Of a stretch of DNA of 64,000 bases, positions 9,991-20,638 are shown piece after piece. How positions within the stretch are numbered: position 1 is the stretch's first letter; each line of letters opens with the position of its first letter. The notes beneath the pieces are model-generated. The model worked only from the letters and a program-made list of their open reading frames with translations. It was not told the DNA's origin and did no database searches. The stretch lies in NCBI GenBank assembly GCA_015680685.1, contig MNCI01008099.1, forward strand, positions 500,156 to 564,155. The letters run 5' to 3'. The DNA is from Gnetum montanum (Eukaryota; Streptophyta; Gnetopsida; Gnetales; Gnetaceae). The translations under genes and the position numbers were made by a program.

Positions 9991-12477
9991 ATCATGACTT
10001 ATGAGGAATAGTTGCAAATATTATTCAAATATAAATGTTTTTTTCCTTCTATATTTTCCTAAAGTTTTTGATATACTACTTGCTTTACCAATTTGCAAAC
10101 TTACTCTTGAATATTCCATTTATCAAGCCATACAACTTCTTCATGAAGCCATATTTTATCATGGGTTTCCTTCATCATGGTTTTGGAATATTTATCTGAT
10201 GAAGATATAGAAAGATTATTAGTATAGGCTATAAACTGGCAAATAGCTTCAACCTCTAACAACAACATTTTTACTTCAAAAAACATAATATCATTACACT
10301 TCACTTTAAATTCATTTAGCAAAAAAAGCTTATGAATTTCTTCTATTTGTTTCCAATATTCATTTACTACAGCAAGACCCCATACATCACACCCATAAAG
10401 AATTATAGGTTGAACAATGGCATGATAAAGTTATTTTTAAATATCCCAGACTAGAATAGATTCCTTCTTATATTTGTTTTTTTAAAGCAAATAAGGCTTT
10501 TATTCCATTTGTAACTCTTTGAGTAATGCATTGATCCCATTTATAATTATAGGAGCATTCTAGGACAAGATATTTGTAAGAAGAAATTATATCCACATAT
10601 TCATGTTCTATAGTAAAATTGTACATCTTATGACATGTGCTATAAATCATAATTTTTTGTCATTTGGACATTAAATTTCATTCCATAATGTTAAGAAAAG
10701 CCATTAAGAGTATTAAGCATTTGTTGCAATTCTTCCATTAAATTTGAAATTAATGCAACATAGTCAATGTAGAGTAAGAGCTTGATAGGGCTTCTTTCAA
10801 TTATAATTGCAAAATGAGTTAGTATTTTATGCATCCACTCTTTAAGTTCATAAAAAAAGGCCCAAATAAAGTAGGAGAAAGAGGACTTTCTTATTTAACA
10901 CTAAAAAAATTATTAAATAAAAATCTTTCTTGCTCATTTGTAAATTTAAGGCATATCTCTTTGTAAAGTTTTGAATAGTTGATAACAATGAGCTAGGAAT
11001 TTCTACATTTTCTAAGCACCTCCATAACTTCTTTCTAATGACAAAATGATAAGTATTAAAAAAGTCTATAAAGTAGATAAAAAAAATTTTATATGGACCT
11101 TTTGCCTTATCAAGAAGACATTTTAAAGTAATGGGATGATTTATAGCAAAATGTTATCACCTAAATCCTACCTAGTAAATTACACATATTTGATTTCTTT
11201 TCACCTCATCTTCCAAGAATAGATTCTAGAATAGTACTCAAAAGCTTAGCAAAAAGAATGCTGACTACAATTAGTCTATAATTATTTAGATTTTTTGTCT
11301 CCTTTTCTAAAGAGCATAACTTCTTTATTGATGCACCATTCCTTTTCTAATCCCATTTGTGGAACCAAATTGAACTTCTTCTAGATGACTTTCCATATCA
11401 ATGGTCCTTCCCATTTAAGCATTTCTCCATATGAGCTATTTACATCAACACTTTTCTTGATGCTTGTTTTTTTATCAGCTGCATTGTATAATCAAAAGAA
11501 ATGAATAATGTATTATCATTGTTATGAAAATCTTCTATTCTATCATTTCTATGAAACAAATCTTGATAAAAATTTTCAATATCTTTAAAAGAGAAATCAT
11601 AGTCTATTGTTTTCTTTCTATGAAGCAAATGCCAAAAACATCTGGGATCTTTCATTATCATTTCTAATAAACTATTCTATCTTTGTTTGATAAATTCCCT
11701 CTTCCTAGTTTGAATCAGATTTTTATATGACTTGATAGTCTCTGGTGACTTCTAAGTCTTCAATAAAATTCTAATTATCTTACATTTTTTGTTAAACAAT
11801 TATTGATTGTTTGTATTTTGATCTTTGAAAATATTTAGAATAATTGTAATTAGCATTTTTGTAAGACTAATACTTAGATACCAAATCTTTTGAATTTCAT
11901 TTTAAAATCCCTTCTTTTTATAGTTATTTTCCAATGCTTTGGCTTCCTAGACTCTAATATTTTAGGTAATATAAGGTATAAAGGGTGATGGTAGGACTCA
12001 ATCATTTCTTTATCTACTTTAAAACATACGATGTCATTAGTATTGTTTGGGTTAAAAAGCAAAAAAATCAATACTAGAGATGCCTTGTGGTCCTACAAAA
12101 GTAAAGACACCTAATTTTGGATATATATTGATATCATTTAGAACCAATAGATTTAGTCCTTGCCCCAATCTAATAAATATTTTTCTTTATGATTAAATTG
12201 TTTAATGTCATAGCATTAATTCCATTTTGCACTTTCTTGATATTTTAAAAAACCTTAAGGATTCTAGTGATTAATAGAAATTTGATCAAAACTAATGCTA
12301 GCATTAAAGTCATCACATATGTAAATTTTTCCTCTTTCATCAAAACTAGCAATATCCATGCCAAGGGATTGAAAGGAAAAATCCTATGATAAACCTTCTC
12401 ATTCATAAAGAGCATCTTTTGTAGGTGCAAAGTAGCAAAAATATTTTTTTAAAAAAATATTTTTAGCCAAACATACC
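9990..12477 (-). mobile_element. Degenerate LINE (non-LTR retrotransposon): endonuclease C-terminus and reverse transcriptase
   Basis: On the minus strand, about 12477-11740 encodes the end of an APE-type endonuclease: 'CDDFNAS' near 12310 stands for the GDFNA box. A frame at 11440-11661 contains 'DPRCFWHLLHRKK', the usual linker before RT. RT motifs follow in broken frames: 'NYRLIVVSILFAKLL' (YRPISL box), 'PLSPTLFG' and 'YIDYVAL' near 10760, where the catalytic YADD has lost its second Asp. The 3' end is about 9990 but no poly(A) or target duplication was found. The 5' end is cut at 12477 by the LTR of element D. The endonuclease part is duplicated at 48477-49220. Confidence 0.75.
10468..10800 (-). 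pseudogene. LINE reverse transcriptase, catalytic and thumb region
   Basis: Contains 'SPIKLLLYIDYVALIS' followed by 'MEELQQMLNTLN', the typical helix after the YADD box of plant LINE RTs, and then 'YKYLVLECSYNYKWD' and 'ALFALKKQ', equivalent to the 'YLG' and 'A...L' thumb motifs. The Asp-to-Tyr change and neighbouring stops show that it is inactive. Confidence 0.68.
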
Positions 12478-13273
12478 GACTAGTTGTGGCATCTAGATCG
12501 TTATGCTTTGATCATAGTTCGTTGTCTTCTAACATGGACTAGTGGTACCTTTGTCACATATGGTTTAGTCCAAAATGACTCATATGATGTTGTCTAATCC
12601 TATGTTGCTCCTAATGACAATAAAGAGATAAATTAATTAAGCTAATGAACAATGGAAAGTAAAACTTAAACTCACCTATGTGCAATGAGTATTCATTCCT
12701 AATTGTCCGTACATGCCTTGGACTTCATGTAACTACCATTGGGATTCCTAAGCATACGTCACTAAGTGTGCCAAACTATACACTGTTGGATTACCAAGTA
12801 CTTACACTTAAACACTTGTGATTAAGTCATACTCATTCCACTTAATAACAGGAATAGTAAATAACAACAAATGAAAACATTTAACTAAAGAAAATAGTAA
12901 ATAATTAAACAATTAAATAATTAAAACAATAATAAATCTAAGTGAATGTGACAATGATGGAAGTAATCTCAATCTTTATTTCTAGTCATGTAACATGTCC
13001 AAGTATGTCACACTTGAACAAAGGTGGCATACAATTACAAATATCACACTGTGAGCATGCATTGGGAATAATAGAAGTTGAATTAAAAAATCTAAGAAAA
13101 ACTATCAAAAATTGGAAACTAAAACTATGTCCCAACCATGCACCCAAGTGTTATATTTATAAGCTAGCACAGAAGAGATGATATTGGATATCTGACATTG
13201 TTTATTGGGACCCAATATCATGTATTCGATATCAAGTATCCAATATTGGGGCTGACACAATGATGACTCATCA
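12478..13273 (-). repeat. 3' LTR of element D, truncated at its outer end
   Basis: Matches 47670-48476, and more distantly the LTRs of G. The inner end CTCATCA is at 13267-13273. About 85 bases at the outer (U5) end are missing and LINE sequence follows directly, so the join at 12477/12478 is a rearrangement and not an integration junction. TATA box (inverted) at 13154-13161, with decayed palindromes at 13183-13247. Confidence 0.85.
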
Positions 13274-13285
13274 TATCCCTACAAC
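13274..13285 (-). promoter_or_regulatory. Polypurine tract of element D
   Basis: On the minus strand GTTGTAGGGATA directly precedes the LTR start TGATGAG. It is a decayed form of the GTCGTGGGGGTA seen in G. Confidence 0.65.
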
Positions 13286-13456
13286 TAAATGAAAACTCAT
13301 CCTCAAGTTAAACAAAATGAGGAACAAGTTCTTTACAAAAATTGATGGTATGGAATTATTGACTAACTTATAAAAACAAAGAAATGGACTTATACATGCC
13401 ACAGTGGTGCTTTACAAAAATTAGACATAAAATTATAAGACACAACTCCAGAAAGC

Positions 13457-16187
13457 TCATGCGGTTCCCAAATTCAATGGCTCTTCCATAGGGCATTTTC
13501 CTTTGTCACCAAACTTGTGAAATTTGTAGTGATCAAGAAATGCCTACAACTTCTCATCTTCTATCCTTGGGTCGTGTATTGTCCAGGCTGCTGAACTGAT
13601 GTGTGCTAGTGCCAGTATGTCCCAAGGGCATGGCAGTTGTAGGAACACCTTGTTGGCCTTCACATACCAGGCTACAAATTACTATCATTCTTCCTCAAAG
13701 GTCCTAGCTTTTTCTCTTAATTCTTGATAATTTTTTAATTTCTAGCTAGGTCTAAGGTAACATCCCTTTGTCCATAATAGCTACCTTTAACCACCATCAA
13801 TTTTGAGTTTGCCACATGGAGCTTTTGCAAAGCATCTTTTCTATATGCAAACTCTTTTTCATACAATGCATAGGTGGTTGCTACTTGCTTCTCCAACTCA
13901 CTAGGTGGTCTACTATTAACATGGCGAGGTTGGCATATCTAAGGTTAGCCAATGCCATGTACTCTTTCAAATCCTCAATTTGTAAGTCTTTATTTTTCAC
14001 TTTTATCTGATGAACCAGAGCATAGCTATCCAAGATGGCTTGCTAGTCAGGATTTCATGCTGAAATGGTTACAATGCTAGCTTTAGCCATCTAGATTTCT
14101 TTCTCATTTATTTGTTTATACATGCCTACTTAGTTGTGAAAGTGTTTCTTTAGCTTTTCATTTTTCTTGGCCTCATTTTGCCACGTGCTGAGTTTGATTG
14201 TTGACTTCTATTGAATAACACAAACCTCCTCCATTGAGAGGATTCTAGTTTCCCTAGCCAATTTTTTGATGTCCTAGCTAACCCTCACTAATTGTTCTCG
14301 CAACTGGTGGATACTTTCCTCTAAAATATTCTTTTTCTTTTCAATTATGATCAACCTTGAATTTTCAATGACGAGCTGCTTGTTTTCTTCTTATGCAGCA
14401 GTCAGTGCCTTTTTGTGAGCATAGGTCCATGCTTTGACTATGGAGGCATCCCAGAATACCTTTTCCTTCTCTTACTCTATAGTTTTGCTCTCCTTAATCA
14501 GCTTGGCCAATAGCTCCATCCTAAATTATTCTAGTTGGTCAAGCATAATAAACTAGACAGGGTCCTATTATTCAACTCATAGGATAGACAACTCTTGTTG
14601 CAACCTATGCACTTCCGCTTTTGCATTTTCAGCTTTGGTCTTTGCCATGACTAGTTTTTCCTTAGTGGCTATAAGGTTTGACTATGTTGTAGTAACATCA
14701 CTAGATGTCAAACAAAGTAGTCATCACTTACCTTATCTGTAGAAATCGATCTAATACATCCTCATGCACCACATGAGTCATCAAAGTCTCAACCAACATC
14801 TACGCATCTCTGGTCGTAGTAAGATCTATTGAGGGCACAACAAGCACATTAAATAATTTTTTTATGTGATCCATAATCACTTCTACTACACCTACTGCAT
14901 CCTAATTTTTCATTACCACAATTGTGGCACCTTCTCTAGCTTCAAGCATCACTTTTGAAGGATGTAATGTTTCTAGAGATTTTTCTAGACCACTAGGATC
15001 CTCCTCTTGATTGTAACAAGATATCTCCCCTTGTTGGATTGGTTGAAATGATGGGTTATATGCCATCATTGATTACTATGAAGAGATTAGACTCATCTAT
15101 GCTTCCCCAACTAATAGCTTCTATGATTTTCTATAGATGGCTCATTGAGGGCTTGTAATTTTGTGGTGGTAGTGGTGGTGGAGCTTATTTTTTGGGCAAT
15201 GTATAGGCTCATGTTGTACTTCTATTTCTATTTTTTCTTCCTTCTCTATTTCTCATTCTTCACCAAGGTCTTTTCTTGGTGTGAGAGATTTGAGAAACTC
15301 TATGAAGGAAGCATTTTGAGCCTTCCTAGGAACATCATTTGTGTACCCCATGATTCCAGTGTGCTTGCATAACCTTCTAATTGGGCAAGTGAATGGGAAT
15401 GTTGGCTTCCTTGCCCTCTTCTCCTCAAACTACCTCTAAATTTTGGTGAAGTAAAATTGTGGAAGATTAGCAATGTATTTGTCCATTAAGATAGCACTTC
15501 CCCTGGCTGCATATGTTGAAATCCTATTAAGCCCCTTGGTTGAGAAGGGATGATATGTACGGATCTTGAAGTATGTCTTTTCCTCCAAAGTCAGTTCATA
15601 ATATGTTTTGTCTTCCTTTCCATATGCTCATTTCAACAACAGTTTCCTGGTGTTAGGGTTAGATCTGGTGGACAGATGGGCTACCTTAGCCCCTTTGTTT
15701 GGCAGATTAAGGGTTGTTGTAATTGCCTTGACTAAGAATGAGACATTGACTCCACAAATATTGACAGTGGTGCCTTCTTCTTTGTTGTGCCAGAATTGGT
15801 GAGTCTCACCAAGGTACCATTCGCCACTGTCTAAAAGAATGGGCCATAGAGGTGATGCCTAAAGTTGCATCCAAACTACTTCTGGAGAAAACTCCATAAA
15901 TGGCCCAAAATTCATTTCCATCATGATCATGGTTAACATGGACTTTTCCTGGATGGCTGTAAGGTAATCAAGGGGAACATGAAATGTTGTTCCTACATGG
16001 GAGCTAGTGGTTCTGTGGCCTCTCCTTGGACCGAATATCTAATAATAGGAGCCTCTTGGTGGATGCTAAAAGATTATGCTTCTTGCTCCTTGTGTTTTGC
16101 TAGCTCACCCTATTGTCCCCTACCACCTCATGGGTGTTCAGGTGCCCTTTGTAAAGGTTCTCCCTATGCTCCTCTTTTTGGAACCAT
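13457..16187 (-). pseudogene. ORF2 of element D: transposon-protein-like domain and coiled coil (broken)
   Basis: Counterpart of the G frame at 54430-57221. The start ATG at 16187 follows a GATTATAG splice-acceptor-like sequence, as in G. The end is conserved as 'DKGK-x-PMEEP' shortly before the stop at 13457. The two copies can be matched in the middle, for example the ATTAGTTGGGGAAG stretch at about 15110 here and 55550 in G. Many stops and frameshifts break it, more than in G, in line with its greater age. The short plus-strand frames in 13816-16261 are shadows of this gene. Its function is unknown; see the G entry. Confidence 0.65.
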
Positions 16188-16690
16188 CTATAATCAAGCA
16201 AAGATTAGGTGTTACTAAGGTGCTAATATTTACCATTAATGGATGTATACCATATTCATGATCTTAATTTCAATAATTTCTTTAATTTATATGATTGCAA
16301 AGGTAGAAAAGTTTTCAAGAAAAATCCCTAAAAAGTTTTTATTTCCTTTTATAACTCTTCATAATTGGTTCCTTTTTCCTTATGTGTGGCTTATAATGAT
16401 GGTTATGGTTCCTTGGGTGGAAAAATTAAGATTTCTAGTGTTACCACAATTGATTTTTTAGTATAACACTTATGGTTTTTAATGTTCTTACCCTTATAAT
16501 ATCCTTCAGGAGATAGCAAATTTTCAAGAAGTGGTACAAGTTTCTCATGCAAGCATCCTCCCATGATTAACGAGAACACTCCAAGTTCAAACAAGTTCAA
16601 ATAGTATGGAAAATGGAGCAGTAGAAGCCAAATACCATAAGTTGTAGTTGGTTGCGAAAAGCTCTAGGTCATGATTGAAAATTTGAAAAA

Positions 16691-16695
16691 CCCCC
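16691..16695. repeat. Target-site duplication of element E (left copy)
   Basis: CCCCC, identical to 23908-23912 on the other side. A 5-bp duplication is the normal gypsy integration footprint. Confidence 0.85.
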
Positions 16696-17689
16696 TGATG
16701 AGTGGCAAGGGACCCCTACACTCAACCATATGAAACGAGCGTAGCACGCACGATTCAGTTGACCTCCGCAGACTAAATGCCTAAACGCCCCATGGAACAC
16801 TTGGGGTTAATCATTCATTGTCTTCCCAGACTTACTTGTTGTTGTCACGGTGTATGGTTAAGTAAGTTCGAGGTATATGATTTTTTTGGTCTTTTTTGGT
16901 TTTATCTCCTATGCTATGAGGTGAAGGGTTGAGAAACTAACTCTAACTAAGGACCTAAGTCTAAATTAACTAGCGTTAGCATCCATTCCCACTTACCGTA
17001 CACACCCTGAACTATGCAACTGTGGCTACCAAACGCTAATCGTTATTGGAATCACCACACGTAATGCACATGCTCGAAGTGGTCATACTGAGGCACCTAA
17101 CTAGCCTAAGCATGATGAGCAGCCAATTCCTTGACTAGCTGTACACATCCGTAGATTCTCGTAATCAAGTCGTACTCATCCCGCGTTCTAGGAGACAAGG
17201 GTGAGAGAATTTAATCGCGATGAGTAGCCAATTCCTTGGTTAGCCATACACATTCATCAATGCTCGTAACCAAGTTGTACTCATGCCGTGCTAATTTATG
17301 TAATAAATAATAGGTAGGAAATAACATGTAATAAACCTATTCCATGTACTGCAAGGTTTATCCACAAAGCTCGTCTTTATTACCGTACACAACTTGTGTT
17401 TAGGTACAAAGCTGCTTGAATAAAGATCTATTTACTTGGGGACTCCTACTGTGGGCACATGGAAAATATTCTATCTCTGGAGTGATCAAACTGCCAGAGT
17501 TTCGCTACTTCTAGCCTAGGATGAGAAATGAGGGGAGTGTTGCCTCTTATTTATAGATTTGGCAGCGGACCGCGATATCACGTACGCGATATCGTAGGGG
17601 ACAACGCGATATCACGTATGCAATATCGTATGGGAGGCGATATTGTGACGGTCGTGATATCACAGTGCATGCGATATCACGTCTCATCA
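16696..17689 (-). repeat. 3' LTR of element E (994 bp)
   Basis: Matches 23061-23907 along its length. It is longer because of an extra block around 17100-17330, part of which may fall in the gap of the partner LTR, and which includes a repeated phrase on TAGCCAATTCCTTG. The U3 holds GATATC(A)CGTACGCGATATC at 17574-17593 and further decayed copies to 17680. The TATA box (inverted) is at 17548-17555. Confidence 0.88.
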
Positions 17690-17698
17690 TACCCCCAT
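17690..17698 (-). promoter_or_regulatory. Polypurine tract of element E
   Basis: Minus strand ATGGGGGTA directly before the LTR start TGATGAG. Confidence 0.75.
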
Positions 17699-19597
17699 GA
17701 CTGAATGAAAACTCGTCCTCGAGTTCCTTACAATAATATCAAGTAGGTATGGAATTATTGAGGGGAATGGAACTAATGGGATGACATGTGAACGGATCAT
17801 TATTACAAGACTTGACAAAACTGGTGTTCATGACAACAAGGGTGAACACCTTATTACAATGACATCAGGCCTTAGTTGGCAACTAAGAAAGAGAGAGAGA
17901 AAGAAGTGTTGCTGCTACCAACGACAAGATTGCACCTTCGTTGTCCATCCGTAAGCATGCTATCGATCTTGCTCCTTGCATAGTTGCTTCAACGTTGCTC
18001 CATTCCAAGTGTTTACTCCAGATCCAACCCGTTGTTGTATGTCCACCATCTGCACACACAACACAATCATATATTAGCAAGGGTAATTGAATCATCATGT
18101 AATTGATACCTTGCTTCAGTGTAAACTCATTGGCTAGGTTGTGGTATGGCTGATATGGATCTAGGAATATGTTACTGATGACTACCGAAGGTGTAGGGGT
18201 TAGGAAGAAAATCAAAAATTTCGGGGCTAAGAGAAAATCGAAAAATCAGGCCCCGTACCCCCATGACTAATAGCAAACCTCCAGTAGCGTTAGAATGGAA
18301 AAAGAAAAGGAGTAAGAAAGATAGAGAAAAAGGGACAACTATGGCATCGATCAAATTGATGTCAAGATGGAAATGAATAAAATAAATTAGATTGCAAAAT
18401 GTTAAGGGAAAGAAGTTAACTAATGCTCCAAATAGGAATGTTAGTGGGTCCTCCCCAAAGCAGGCTCATGCCCTTAATGCCCTGACAAACCCACATTCAA
18501 AGAGTCCGCAGGCCCTAGGAATGTCATATGGAACAAGAGTTAAAGTCTTAACCACAATAATTTACCAAAAAGAAAACAATGCATCAACCAAAATATATAC
18601 ACTAATGATACAACCGGTAATGAGGTGAACAATGGAGAGAAGGATGGAGAGAAGAGAAATGGAATGGAATTCCAAGAACAAGGTGGTGTATAGCCCCTTG
18701 TGTGTTTGATGATTAATGTGACTTGGCAAATCTCATTCCAACTCTAGCCTCAAACCAACCACATCCAGTGACTTCCCATGAATGCATTCGGTTAAACCAT
18801 CCAATTGGGCAACAAGAATGCATGCTCCAAGAGCCACCACCATTCCGACGAAACAAAGGAGAGAATGGGAAGCGAGAAGGGCCTTAGTTAGAGGGAAAAT
18901 TTTTTGTTCCATAACCAGTGCTTGTAGCCCAAGTTTATTCATCTAAGGGGTGTGCTTTGAATTCTCACTCCTTTTTTTTGTGTTTTGTGTTTTTATGCAT
19001 GAGAACCACACCATGCAAAGACTTCTTATTTTTATTGTCTCAGCTTCTGATAATTGGGTAACATCGGAACGACAAGAAAACTCAAGAAAAAACATTCAAG
19101 TACCTAAGAGAATGACCAACACAAAAGCATCAAGTTCTCTTGAAGCCACACCCTTTTCAATCCTTGAGTTCTTTCTTAGTTTGAGAAATCCCCAGTCACC
19201 AATTCGTTAAAGTTCTTATTAGAAAGGGACTGTACATTTCCAAGCTGAGAGAAACCATAGAAATTGGTGGATGGATGGATGAAGTGGTCTCATTGCCTGC
19301 CATATCAAAAGAAACATACCTTAGTATCAACATTGTGACTTAAAGGTAAAAACCAAACATTAGCAATCAATATGAAAACAGTTCATACCATCATGAAGAA
19401 TGCTTATTATGGGACAAACTTACATGGTGGAACACACACACACACACACACACAAAGAGAAAAAGTATAAATATGGTGTAAAACAAAAACTAGAAAAGTT
19501 AAAGAAATTCATAAAACAAAAATTAGAAAGTTAAAGAAATTTGCAAAACAAAAATGTGTAAAACAAAAAACTTAAAAGAACTGGGGGCCCCATATGA
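17699..19597 (-). other. 3' non-coding internal region of element E
   Basis: 1.9 kb between the protease frame and the polypurine tract. Frames of 60-110 residues occur on both strands, but none is shared with the matching part of element A (1-577) and none shows a domain. It holds a (CA)11 microsatellite at 19432-19454. In D and G the equivalent place is occupied by an internal promoter and ORF2. Confidence 0.6.
19432..19454. repeat. (AC)n microsatellite
   Basis: About eleven and a half uninterrupted AC units inside the 3' non-coding part of element E. Confidence 0.9.
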
Positions 19598-20638
19598 TTA
19601 GCATAGGTGTTCATCTCCCCCATGACTGAGTTGTAAGGGAGAGATCTGAAATAATGAGCGCCTGTTTGAATTTCTAAGAAGTTTCCAACTTCTCCCAATT
19701 GATGATCTTAGATTAAGGGATGGAAGTTGGCGACGCTCATATTCCAATGTGTCTATGCCTTCATTGTTTGCATGGGTTTCCTCAGTTTTTTCCATGCACA
19801 TTTTTCTGCTCCTTCGAGCTATCAACCACGGGGTGTCTACTACTTCTTGTGTGGTTGCTATATACAGGCATCTTTGGTTCAAAGTTTCATGGGCACACCT
19901 GTTACATGAAGGCATTTCCTCCATGTCATCACCTGATGAATCACTGTCTGTGATGCATGGAACTTTCCTCTTCTCGATCTTTCCACATATGTTTATCTTA
20001 GAGATTTCTAAGGAAAGATCGCGGATCCTAAGGCATGCGTCTACCATGCTCAGCCATGTCCTTCCCATTATAATTGGGAAGTCCTCTTCATTGTTGTTAC
20101 CTTCAATCACCAAAAAATCAACTGGGTAAGACCAACCACACACAATGGTGATGATGTCCTCCACCAATCCCAAGGGAATGGTGATAGATTGGTCTGCTAG
20201 CTCTAGTTGAATGTTGCTCTTCTTAAGTTGGGGCAGGTTCCAAGCATGGTACATCTCACGTGATATTAAGTTGACTCCAGAACCTGAGTCAAGAAGAGCC
20301 CTATGTGGTTCATTTCTGGTGATCTGTAAATAGATTAAGAGACTCCCAGGGTCAATTAGTTTCCTGGGAAGGTGGCCCACCTTGATCCAGTCAGTTACAG
20401 TATGCGTTAACATAACCGTATGCGTTACGCTATGTTGGACTGAAGGGTGCTCCAAAGTGTTAGATGGTGGAGGAGTGTACATGGCCTCAACCGCTTTTTG
20501 TTGTGAGAGTTTCTCTAGGATTTTGGTTTTGAAGTAAGGTCTTCTTTTTTTACAGTTTTCAGAACCAGCAGTAGGTTGGATATTTACAACTTTTGCAGCA
20601 TGACGTTGCTGTGGTTGAGGAGGAAGTTCCCCTTGCAT
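19598..20638 (-). CDS. Protease-bearing C-terminal part of the element E Gag-Pro (longest open frame in the window)
   Basis: An uninterrupted 346-residue frame. Residues 116-122 read 'LDSGSGV' (Asp117, codon 20288-20290), the retropepsin active site, followed by 'NLISREMYHAW'. Residues 188-198 read 'PIIMGRTWLSM', the conserved C-terminal 'ILGR.WL' motif. The first 60 residues are basic and Gln/Pro-rich and continue the nucleocapsid. The protease would act as a dimer to process Gag in the particle. The frame then ends and no RT follows, so the element stops at protease. The ATG may be internal to a longer Gag-Pro frame. It is the only TE gene here with its catalytic motif intact. Confidence 0.78.
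   Translation of the reverse strand: MQGELPPQPQQRHAAKVVNIQPTAGSENCKKRRPYFKTKILEKLSQQKAVEAMYTPPPSNTLEHPSVQHSVTHTVMLTHTVTDWIKVGHLPRKLIDPGSLLIYLQITRNEPHRALLDSGSGVNLISREMYHAWNLPQLKKSNIQLELADQSITIPLGLVEDIITIVCGWSYPVDFLVIEGNNNEEDFPIIMGRTWLSMVDACLRIRDLSLEISKINICGKIEKRKVPCITDSDSSGDDMEEMPSCNRCAHETLNQRCLYIATTQEVVDTPWLIARRSRKMCMEKTEETHANNEGIDTLEYERRQLPSLNLRSSIGRSWKLLRNSNRRSLFQISPLQLSHGGDEHLC

Noticed and set aside
15145-16461. Series of plus-strand frames (15145-15372, 15550-15802, 15979-16461)
   Set aside because: They are shadows of the minus-strand ORF2 of element D, which is conserved with element G.
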